A stretch of 64,000 nt of DNA. It comes from Gemmataceae bacterium (GTDB lineage: Bacteria > Planctomycetota > Planctomycetia > Gemmatales > Gemmataceae). The stretch covers positions 1 through 64,000 of the forward strand of contig JANWVV010000014.1 of assembly GCA_025055795.1 (NCBI GenBank), in the 5' to 3' direction. Positions 55,711 to 64,000 of the stretch are shown here, piece after piece. The first letter of the stretch is position 1, and the number at the start of each line of letters is the position of its first letter. The notes under the pieces were generated by a model that was not told where the DNA came from, did not search any database, and worked only from the letters and a program-made list of their open reading frames with translations. The translations under genes and the position numbers were made by a program.

Positions 55711-56766
55711 ATGCCCAAAGTGATATTCGTGCAGGGTGGAGGGATCGGCTACGATCAGGAGCAGGCCGTTCGTCGCTTGCTGGAGGCAGCCGGGGTCGAT
55801 CTGCAGTGGGAGACCCATTACGCGGGCCGTGCTGCCCTGGAACGGGGCATGCCCCCGCTTCCGGAAGAGACCTTGGAAGCGGTCCGCCGGCACAAAGTTG
55901 CCCTCAAAAGCAAACTGTTGCCCCCGTCTGGCAACGGCACTCCCTCGCCGGAGGAAACGCTAAGGATTCGTGCATCATCCGGACTGGGCAATCACCACAA
56001 TAATTGCAATGTGGCGTTCCGCCGCGCTTTGGGGTTGTTCGCTTCGGTGCGTTTGATCCGCAATCTTCCTGGTCTACCGGCTCGCTTTGACAACGTTGAC
56101 ATCCTGCTGGTCCGTGAGATCACCGAAGATCTCTATGCGACCAGTGAACATGAGATCGTTCCTGGTGTAGTTCAAAGCTTCAAAATTGTCACGGTAGCAG
56201 CCTGCCGCCGCTTCTTCCGTTTCACATTCGAGCTGGCCCGTCGTTTACGACGTCGCTCCGTCCATTGCATTCATAAGGCTAACATTTTGAAGATGGCTGA
56301 CGGCTTGTTCCTCGACTGTTTCCGCGAAGTAGCTCTGGAATATCCCGATATTGTCAGCCAGGACCTGATCGTGGACAACACCTGTATGCAACTAGTAAGC
56401 CGGCCGCAACGCTTCGACGTCCTGGCGGTCGGTAATCTTTATGGTGATCTGCTTTCGGATTTAGGGGCCGGACTGATTGGGGGTATCAGCGGCACCGCAG
56501 CGGTCAACTATGGCGACGAGATCCGGGTGTACGAAGCCGTTTATGGAGCCGGCTATGAGAGCGTGCCGCCCGATACAGCCAATCCACTGCCTTTGATAAT
56601 GCCCAGTTTGGAACTCCTCCAGGATGTGGGCTATCTGACAGCGGCCCGTCGGATCCGCCAGGCCATCGAGGCCGTTCTACGGGAAGGCAAAGTGCTCACC
56701 CGCGACTTGGGCGGTGAGGCCTCGACCCGGCAGTTTACCGAAGCGATCATCGAGCGGATGACCTGA
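55711..56766 (+). CDS. Isocitrate/isopropylmalate dehydrogenase family protein, IDH3-like
   Basis: 351 residues of the decarboxylating dehydrogenase fold. Substrate arginines lie in FRRALGLFASVRLIRNLPGL. The catalytic Tyr is in VREITEDLYATSEHE and the catalytic Lys in HKANILKMADGLFLDC. Metal-binding Asp residues occur in VDNTCMQLV and NLYGDLLSDLGAGLIGG. The wording is close to mitochondrial NAD-isocitrate dehydrogenase (IDH3). The NAD-binding loop usually reads HGSAPDIAG-AxNP, here YGAGYESVPPDTANP, so the conserved His is Tyr; the opening loop is GGGIGYD rather than GDGIGPE. GAGGAGACA precedes the ATG. A catalytic enzyme with changed cofactor handling, or activity on another 2-hydroxyacid, is possible. 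Confidence 0.85.
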   Translation: MPKVIFVQGGGIGYDQEQAVRRLLEAAGVDLQWETHYAGRAALERGMPPLPEETLEAVRRHKVALKSKLLPPSGNGTPSPEETLRIRASSGLGNHHNNCNVAFRRALGLFASVRLIRNLPGLPARFDNVDILLVREITEDLYATSEHEIVPGVVQSFKIVTVAACRRFFRFTFELARRLRRRSVHCIHKANILKMADGLFLDCFREVALEYPDIVSQDLIVDNTCMQLVSRPQRFDVLAVGNLYGDLLSDLGAGLIGGISGTAAVNYGDEIRVYEAVYGAGYESVPPDTANPLPLIMPSLELLQDVGYLTAARRIRQAIEAVLREGKVLTRDLGGEASTRQFTEAIIERMT

Positions 56767-56898
56767 AACTCCCCGCGGTTGACCTGGCGGCCAGTCAGCC
56801 AGCTAATAAATGAATGGATCCTTAGCCAAAGCTACCGCTGTTGCGCTAATGGTTTCCAAGTTTTGCGGGCAGGAAAGATGAGAGCCGATGCGTGCGGG

Positions 56899-57035
56899 TT
56901 AGCGTTGTTCCGGCCCAGGCCGTTGCATGCGATACAGGAAAGCCAGCACCGCAGCGACCGCCTGATATAACTGGGGCGGAATCTCTTGATCCTGCCTGCC
57001 CCCTGAAACAGTTGTCGCCGCAACTGCGACTGCAA
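56899..57035 (-). pseudogene. flhB C-terminal relic, frameshifted
   Basis: On the minus strand the frame ending at 56899 reads QEIPPQLYQAVAAVLAFLYR, which matches the C-terminal end of FlhB-type flagellar/type III export proteins (E. coli FlhB has GQQIPGQLYAAVAEVLAWVW there). Just upstream, in a different frame, LRRQLFQGAG (about 56994-57023) matches the preceding PLARALY-(x)-GA part. One frameshift near 56995 therefore separates two pieces of the same domain. Nothing of the autocleavage NPTH segment remains. This is a decayed gene end, not a functional protein. Confidence 0.6.
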
Positions 57036-57352
57036 CTGTTCCCACCTGTAAAAGTCCGCTAAATAACACGCCTGCGACAGACCATATTCGTTGCCGCTGA
57101 AAATTTAGCCTACTGTAACCCTGCAACCATCCGCTTTTTCCTCACGCCGACCTGGTTAGTCCACCCCCGTCACATCTACACGCCCATAAGTACACACTGC
57201 CGACCATCCCCGTCCGGCCGCCACTTCCAGGACATTCCCGGACCGAAGGTGACTCTACCCGCCAACGCCCTGCCCATCCCAGCACCAAACCTCGACTTTC
57301 CTGTCACCAAACCTGTCAATTTACCACTAAACTTTTTAGCTGCTCACCCGCG

Positions 57353-57502
57353 GTCAATCGGATCGGCAGCTTGATCATCGGCTTGACCGAAGGGACCTCA
57401 CTAGTCGAAGTGATCCGTAGCCACATTCATCTGACGATCGGGGATGGTCTGATTAGCCAGATCCCCGCCCTGATCACGGCCATAGCGGCTGACATCGCTT
57501 GA
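57353..57502 (+). pseudogene. flhA fragment (flagellar/type III export gate)
   Basis: In the plus frame 57353-57502 the translation reads VNRIGSLIIGLTEGTSLVEV, then IRSHIHLTIGDGLISQIPAL, then ITAIAADIA and a stop. FlhA proteins have NIIGG-IGM-QGMS, LTIGDGLVSQIPALL and STAAGI in the same order and spacing. About 46 residues of a protein of nearly 700 remain. No start codon or ribosome binding site precedes it and a TGA ends it early, so it is a relic. Confidence 0.65.
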
Positions 57503-57585
57503 CAGACCGTCAGCCGGGGGCCTCCTTTTCACGGTCCCCTTGAACGCTGGGATGAGTGGGCGTCAAGGCCAGTGTACGGCTGCTC

Positions 57586-60258
57586 TCAGGCAGCATGGGT
57601 CCGTTCGGCTTCCAGCAGACGGCGGAGGACCTTGTAGTCGGTTTTGCCCGTTCCCAGGACGGGGAGTCGGTCGAGGTGTCGCACTTCGTCCAGGCGATAC
57701 AGGCCGCGATATCCTTCTTCCTGCAAAATAGCGTTGGCCTGTTGAAGCGTTAGTGGCTCGGTCGTGAAGAGCACGATCCGGCGACCGTCGGCGGTTTCGA
57801 TCCCTTCGACGGCCACACGAGGGCCGTCCGCTGTGGGCGGAAAGCGTCGTGCAAACGGTTCCTCCAGGGCGGGCAAGGAAATCATTTCGCCTCCTGACTT
57901 CAGGAAGCGTCGAAGCCGGCCGTGGAAGATCAAATAACCGTCTGCTGTTTGCTCCACCAGGTCGCCGGTGTTGTACCAGCGTCGATTCTCTTGCCAGAGG
58001 AAGGGGGAAGGGGCGTCCTCGCCCAGGTACCCCGGGAAAACGATCGGTCCATGTACCAGCAGCAGGCCGCGACAGCCGAGTGGCACGGGTTGCCAGGTTT
58101 CAGGATCGACTAGGCGCACATCGACGCCGGGCAATGGTTCACCAATAGTTCCTGGCCGGGCACGCCCCGGACGGTTGACACTGACGACCGGAGAACACTC
58201 CGTCACGCCATACCCTTCCAGAAGCTGGGCATTGGGTGCCAGGTGGCGCACACGTTCAAACAGCGAGAGAGGGCACTTTTCGGCCCCGACCAGGATCAGT
58301 CGCAGCGACTCGAGTTGCCCGGGCTGGGCCCGATCCAGCAAAAAGCTCAGGAACGTCGGGGTGGTCGCAATGATTGTTGGGCGGTAGGCCGCAATTTTGT
58401 AAACCAGGGCAGCGGCGTCCGTGGGGTCCGGATGATGAACGATGCGGACGGCTACAAAAAACGGCAGCAGGCCGGTGATGGTGAAACCGAAACTATGGAA
58501 CATGGGCAGAAAGCCCAGGGCAGCGTGGCGGCGGTCCAGTTGTAAGGCGGCCAGACAGGCCCGCTGATCGGCGATGATGTTGCGATGGGTCAGGGGAACA
58601 GCCTTAGGGGCCTTCTCACTGCCACTAGTAAAAAGGATCACGGCGGGCTGCTCCGGATCGCGTGCCTGAGCAGGGAGCGACCGACACAACCGATTGCAAT
58701 ACCACCGCGGCACCAAACGAACCGCCAGAAGACGCAGAAGCCGTTCATGCTTGCCGATGGCCGCCCGCAGGTCCTCCAGATGGAGCCAATCGATCCCCGG
58801 CAACTGCACGGCTACCCGCTCCAGGAACATGCGGGAGGAGATGACATGGGTAATGCCCGTGAGTCGTACGGCATGGGCCAGATGAGTTGGCCCGATGGTC
58901 CAGTTGAGCATCACAGGCACTTTGCCCGCCAGGTACAACCCGAGCACGGCCAGATCACAGCCGACGGAGGCGGGTACCAGTACGCCTACCCGCTCGCCTG
59001 CAAGCTGCTGGAACCGGACAGCCAGGGCACTGGCCCCCACCAGCATTTTTTCGTAAGTCAGCACGCCGGCCCGATCATCGGCAACAATGATTTCCCGGCG
59101 ATGCCGTAGCGCCCGCTGCAAAAAGGCCTCAGCTATAGTCTCACCAAGAATTTCCAGGGGTTCGTTGGTACCCGTGCTGGTGAACCATTCCGGCGATGGC
59201 GGAGGCGGGAGGGGCTTTTGCTCCCGTCCCTCAGCTATGGCCCATAACTCTCCGATCGTGCTGGGAATCTGATTACTGGTAAAGCCAGTATGTTGCTCGA
59301 CCTTCAGCGTAATGTCCATGACATCCAGGCTATCGATCCCTAGTTCCAGGAAGGTGGTCTCGGCCTGGTTCTCACGCTCGCTTAAAGGTCGTTTCAGCTT
59401 TTCTTCGATCAGTTGCCTGACCAGGAGCCTGGTCTGAGGACGGACCGATTCCGGATCGATGGTAGTGGACGGTGGGAGGGGTGGAAAGACCAGCGTGCGA
59501 GGTCCAAAAAGAAAATGATAGGGGACGTAGGTAGGTTGTTCCTGAGGGGTGTCAGCGTTGTACCAGGCTTCCAGCCAGGGGTTGAGTCGCTCCCGTACGG
59601 GTTCAGGCCGCTGGTGTGCGGTGAAGGCCTGCACGGTGATCGTGACCTGTCGGCGAGGTGCGAAAAACACCAGATTGGCCAGCCACAGGAGAAAACCCTT
59701 GAGAATGGCGGGCAGCAGGCGTGGCTGGCCCCGGGCCCAGCTATACATGCTCCCCCACAGGCCGCGGGTGCGGACCAGCACCACCGTGGCCTGTGGCACC
59801 GCGGCCAGTACCTCGGCGGTTAGCCGGGCTCCCCCGATCCGTTCCCGCCCGTCCCGCGACAAGCGGCCACTTGGCCACAAAATGACACTCTCCCCTTGTT
59901 GTAACGTCGCTATGATTTCTTGGCGGGCCGCCTCGATCTGCTCACGCTCCCGCTGACCGATCCGCTGGAAATCCGGAATGGCAATACCCCGGAACAACCA
60001 GCGAAAAGGGGCCAGCAACGGATGCCGGAATATCGAATCAAGGAGTACCGGCCGCATCTGGAAGATGGGCCATAGCCAGGCTATCACAATCGGTGGGTCG
60101 GCGTAGGCGGGATGATTGGGCAGGATCAGGTAAGGACCGGGGCGTTGCACAACGTCTGTTAGACCCGTCAGCCGCACACGATAGCGACAGGCCAGCACCC
60201 GCCGCAAAATCCAGCACGTCAGCCTGGACATTGACCTTTGCAGCGTACGGCTGAGCAT
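57586..60258 (-). CDS. Acyltransferase-ACP-acyl ligase fusion (Aas-like)
   Basis: 890 residues from the ATG at 60258 (AGGAG ten bases upstream). Three parts. (1) PlsC-type acyltransferase, about 30-230: HX4D motif NHPAYAD at 48-54. The second motif is WPSGRLSRDG at 128-137, where Aas/PlsC proteins usually have FPEGR. (2) Acyl-carrier domain, about 275-345, with the phosphopantetheine Ser310 in LGIDSLD. (3) AMP-forming acyl-CoA/ACP synthetase, about 365-885: ILFTSGSEKAPKAVP (541-555), YGVTECSPVVSVN, YNTGDLVEQTADG, and the catalytic Lys region LGTGKTDYKVLRRLL. E. coli Aas joins (1) and (3) to re-acylate lysophospholipids; the ACP inserted between them is the difference here. It probably remodels membrane lipids at the inner membrane. 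Confidence 0.88.
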   Translation of the reverse strand: MLSRTLQRSMSRLTCWILRRVLACRYRVRLTGLTDVVQRPGPYLILPNHPAYADPPIVIAWLWPIFQMRPVLLDSIFRHPLLAPFRWLFRGIAIPDFQRIGQREREQIEAARQEIIATLQQGESVILWPSGRLSRDGRERIGGARLTAEVLAAVPQATVVLVRTRGLWGSMYSWARGQPRLLPAILKGFLLWLANLVFFAPRRQVTITVQAFTAHQRPEPVRERLNPWLEAWYNADTPQEQPTYVPYHFLFGPRTLVFPPLPPSTTIDPESVRPQTRLLVRQLIEEKLKRPLSERENQAETTFLELGIDSLDVMDITLKVEQHTGFTSNQIPSTIGELWAIAEGREQKPLPPPPSPEWFTSTGTNEPLEILGETIAEAFLQRALRHRREIIVADDRAGVLTYEKMLVGASALAVRFQQLAGERVGVLVPASVGCDLAVLGLYLAGKVPVMLNWTIGPTHLAHAVRLTGITHVISSRMFLERVAVQLPGIDWLHLEDLRAAIGKHERLLRLLAVRLVPRWYCNRLCRSLPAQARDPEQPAVILFTSGSEKAPKAVPLTHRNIIADQRACLAALQLDRRHAALGFLPMFHSFGFTITGLLPFFVAVRIVHHPDPTDAAALVYKIAAYRPTIIATTPTFLSFLLDRAQPGQLESLRLILVGAEKCPLSLFERVRHLAPNAQLLEGYGVTECSPVVSVNRPGRARPGTIGEPLPGVDVRLVDPETWQPVPLGCRGLLLVHGPIVFPGYLGEDAPSPFLWQENRRWYNTGDLVEQTADGYLIFHGRLRRFLKSGGEMISLPALEEPFARRFPPTADGPRVAVEGIETADGRRIVLFTTEPLTLQQANAILQEEGYRGLYRLDEVRHLDRLPVLGTGKTDYKVLRRLLEAERTHAA

Positions 60259-60774
60259 GGATGGTGGCTCCTGGGAAATGACCCGGCGGACACGCCCCGA
60301 CGGTCCCCGATGAACCCGCCGGCAAATTGTGCCAGGACCAGGGCGGCGGGCAACAGGACAGATTGTCCACAACCCTAGCAAAATTCTATCGTCAAGACCA
60401 GCTTGTTGCGGAATCCCTGCTAGCCCGTGGCTTTGGTTAAGCCGGTTGATCGCCCGACCCGACTTCCTAGCACTCGAGCAGATGCCCCCTGTGTCGTACC
60501 ACTGTTGCCATACCCCTGATGGTCAAGCAATGGCGTGCGTAGCTGGTTAGACTTCAATCCGAACTACCCCTGAAAAAGACTTGAGATTCACAAAGTGGCT
60601 CACCCGCCTGACGGATAGGTAATTGGGCGTTGAAAACGGATGGATCGAACTGTCAAAAAAACGCTGGCTACGTCATCGCAGCCGTGGTCACCGACGCTCG
60701 TAAACCCTCATCAGGGCGTTCCGCAAGCTGTTTTACTTATGAGCGGCTTGCCGAAGCGGTCGGGGAAGTAGATT
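60259..60774. other. Intergenic region
   Basis: 516 bp between gnd and the acyltransferase fusion, both on the minus strand. No gene or RNA is recognised. The promoter of the fusion gene is expected here. Confidence 0.4.
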
Positions 60775-62259
<1,485 letters not shown>

Positions 62260-62476
62260 GATCGCACCTTGCTTACTACTCAGTTCCGCCCGTTCGCTAG
62301 CTGGAGAAAGCTAGCCGGAAACAACCGGTCGTCGCACACCTTCAGGACGCAGTGTCAACTACGGAATGGCATTTTAGAGCGAAAACGTACCAGCAGCGAG
62401 GGAGTGCTCCCTGTAACAGGCGTGAAGGGGGGAGTGGCCAGGGCCGCTTGGGAGCCAGAACTTGGGACCTTGCGGG

Positions 62477-63841
62477 TCAATTTTCGGGGGGAACCGCTCC
62501 CAGGCCCGGCCCGGTTAGTAGACCGGTATGCATGACGCCATCGCGGATGGTAAAAACGCCGGGAAAACGTTCGTCCCAGCCGCGGTTGGCAGCGGGGACG
62601 TACTGGCGGCTGTTGGCTTCGATGGCAGCCACCCCGGGGATGTGAGCGGCCAGACCGGCCGATTGGATCAGGGAGGCCCCCGGACAGGTCAAATCCTGGA
62701 CGCAGCGGAACAGGCCGTACTTTTGCGCAGCCGCGGCCAGTAGCAGCGTGGCCGATTGCCCCTTGCAGGCTTTGAAGGCTACGCCAGTGTAGCCCATCTC
62801 CCGGGCCAGGTGCAGCGATTCCAGATCGGTCAGCGATTCGTCGATGACCACCGGTTTGAGCCGGGCAGCCGCATGCATTTTGTTATCGGGATGGGCTTCC
62901 AGGTCCCGCGCGGTGGGTTGCTCGATGTACTGGATGCGCTCGTAGGCTTGGGGGGCCTTCTCCTGCAGACGACGCAGAAATTCCAACAGGTAATCCACGT
63001 GGGGGCAACGCTCGTTGAAATCGAGGGAATAGTACCACTGCTGAACCCCGCGTTGCCGCTGGGCCTCCGTAGCGACGGCCTCGACGGCTACCACCCGTTC
63101 CACGTCCCACTCGAGCTGATCACCATTCAGCTTGATCTTCAGGTGGGTCAAGCCATCCCGAAGGATCCACTCGCCGAGATGTTCGGGCAGGCCGTCGCCT
63201 ACCGGTTGTCGCACCTCCGCCGGGGTTAGTGGATCGAGGGCCCCCACCAGATGGTACAAAGGCATTACTGGCTGGGGCTCCCGCCGAACGTACTGCTCCA
63301 GCCATTCGCCGGCAAACTCCTCGCCCAGGTAATGACTCAGATCGTTATGCAGAAAGTCGCGAGTGTACGTATGGTAGCAGTTCAGTCCATGGAGTTTGCC
63401 GTAGGCGTCGTGCAGAGCCGCGTCGAAGGCGGAGGCGACAACCAGAACGGCCAGGCGAGGAACCGGCTCATTCAGACGGGCCAAACGGACGTAGTCTTCG
63501 GCCGGCAAGGAGTAGCGGGGTTCCAGTTCCTCGATGATGTCGATGGGATGACCATACAGGCCGGACAGGCGGAACAGGCCCACGAGCCGACCGGCGATGT
63601 ATTTCATCGCGGCCAGTGTCTGGTCATAGGTCAACTGACGGCTGGGCCAGGCCCACAGATTGCCCAAAGGCATCGAGCCGAATCCGCTGGCGTGCCGGCC
63701 TGTGGCCCCTTCCACCGTCATCGTCACGTTCAGGAGCGTAACCTTGTCCAGAACCACACCCCCGAATTTGATCGGGGTGCGATAGGCGTAATCCTGGTAA
63801 TCGATGGCCACATCGCGAATGACCACGTCCGTGCTACGCAT
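62477..63841 (-). CDS. Enolase-superfamily enzyme (mandelate racemase/muconate lactonizing-like)
   Basis: 454 residues from the ATG at 63841; an upstream Met at 63952 is possible, but the extra 37 residues do not look like the domain and would overlap the start of the gene to the right. The N-terminal capping domain begins DVAIDYQDYAYRTPIKFGG. The barrel carries the expected acid/base Lys pair KIKLNG, then metal ligands Asp in YSLDFNE, Glu in YIEQPT, Asp-Glu in VIDESLTD, and the second Lys in GVAFKACKGQ. This is the MLE-type arrangement (KxK...D/E/D...K). It acts on a carboxylate substrate that cannot be named. No transporter or other sugar-acid gene is next to it. Confidence 0.85.
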   Translation of the reverse strand: MRSTDVVIRDVAIDYQDYAYRTPIKFGGVVLDKVTLLNVTMTVEGATGRHASGFGSMPLGNLWAWPSRQLTYDQTLAAMKYIAGRLVGLFRLSGLYGHPIDIIEELEPRYSLPAEDYVRLARLNEPVPRLAVLVVASAFDAALHDAYGKLHGLNCYHTYTRDFLHNDLSHYLGEEFAGEWLEQYVRREPQPVMPLYHLVGALDPLTPAEVRQPVGDGLPEHLGEWILRDGLTHLKIKLNGDQLEWDVERVVAVEAVATEAQRQRGVQQWYYSLDFNERCPHVDYLLEFLRRLQEKAPQAYERIQYIEQPTARDLEAHPDNKMHAAARLKPVVIDESLTDLESLHLAREMGYTGVAFKACKGQSATLLLAAAAQKYGLFRCVQDLTCPGASLIQSAGLAAHIPGVAAIEANSRQYVPAANRGWDERFPGVFTIRDGVMHTGLLTGPGLGAVPPEN

Positions 63842-63950
63842 GAGCAAGCCCCGCTCGGGAGTGTAAAAAAAGAATCGAGTAGTGCCTGAAAGCGGACGTC
63901 CGCTTTCCAGTATGCCAGACGACGGTCCATTTACCAAGGACGTTTTTGCC

Positions 63951-64000
63951 ATGAAGCGGCCCGATTGGCAATTGCCGCCTGGTGTCGACCGGGGTTTGTG
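63951..64000 (+). CDS. Start of a divergent gene, cut by the window edge
   Basis: An ATG at 63951 opens a plus-strand frame, MKRPDWQLPPGVDRGL, that runs off the window. AAGGA lies 12 bases upstream. Openings with WxLPPGVxRGLW are, from memory, typical of a planctomycete SAM-dependent methyltransferase, but 16 residues are too few for a firm call. The gene is divergent from the enolase-superfamily gene. Confidence 0.45.
   Translation, partial: MKRPDWQLPPGVDRGL

Larger units (their letters stand above)
56767..57585. other. Intergenic region with decayed export-apparatus genes
   Basis: About 820 bp without an intact gene. It holds two short coding relics in opposite orientation, listed separately: an flhB C-terminal fragment (minus strand) and an flhA fragment (plus strand). 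The part between them (57040-57350) is C-rich on the plus strand and not recognised. Confidence 0.6.

Overview
The window looks like bacterial chromosome from a member of the Planctomycetota, most likely near the Gemmata lineage. The pointers are a giant PVC-type membrane-bound dehydrogenase/cytochrome c protein, a BBP7-type outer-membrane barrel, GYF-domain and zinc-ribbon membrane proteins with long Pro/Ala linkers, a Ser/Thr kinase-like protein, a small basic winged-helix-like protein of planctomycete type, and housekeeping genes scattered among single-gene units. The taxon call is inference from gene content; no rRNA was seen. About 44 protein genes can be supported. I saw no rRNA, tRNA, CRISPR array, insertion sequence or prophage. 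Genes are often separated by AT-richer, apparently non-coding gaps of 0.3-1.3 kb. Many starts can be fixed by clear GGAGG-like ribosome binding sites, and these often lie downstream of the longest possible start.

Layout. 0-8.3 kb: phoH, the lipid/cell-wall pair uppS-cdsA (4-bp overlap), purA, a 29-residue very basic peptide gene, ruvB, and a small putative DNA-binding protein with its own terminator. 8.4-14.3 kb: an orphan sulfate-binding protein, scpB, an orphan nuoH, a GYF-domain membrane protein and a DUF2784 protein. 14.3-18.3 kb: a long gene-free stretch, then a DUF444 (YeaH-type) gene and spoVR. 18.4-25.4 kb: a DHH phosphoesterase, an exported truncated-haemoglobin fusion, a small secreted Pro/Tyr-rich protein, purB of the ADSL-like type, an inositol-3-phosphate synthase and a membrane zinc peptidase. 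25.6-33 kb: the 1211-residue cytochrome/dehydrogenase, a DUF4240 protein, a TatD-family hydrolase and a zinc-ribbon membrane protein. 33-37 kb: an ABC ATPase coupled to an 866-residue membrane protein, and a MazG-like protein. 37-43.5 kb: the BBP7 barrel, and an rlmN - ECF sigma - anti-sigma operon. 44-48 kb: dxr overlapping rseP. 48-56.8 kb: Tat-exported SBP56/methanethiol-oxidase-like protein, thiolase, SEC-C/TPR protein, a kinase-like protein lacking its catalytic Asp, and an NAD-isocitrate-dehydrogenase-like enzyme. 56.8-57.6 kb: a gap holding what read as decayed fragments of the flagellar/type III export genes flhB and flhA. 57.6-64 kb: an acyltransferase-ACP-acyl-ligase fusion, gnd, an enolase-superfamily enzyme, and the first codons of a divergent gene running off the edge.

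Several genes serve membrane and envelope biogenesis: UppS for undecaprenyl carrier, CdsA for CDP-diacylglycerol, Dxr for isoprenoids, RseP for regulated intramembrane proteolysis, and the acyltransferase fusion for phospholipid remodelling. PurA and PurB are both present, 16 kb apart; PurA followed by PurB converts IMP to AMP. The most unusual items are the flhA/flhB relics, the exported globin fusion, the probable pseudokinase, and the tiny basic peptide gene.
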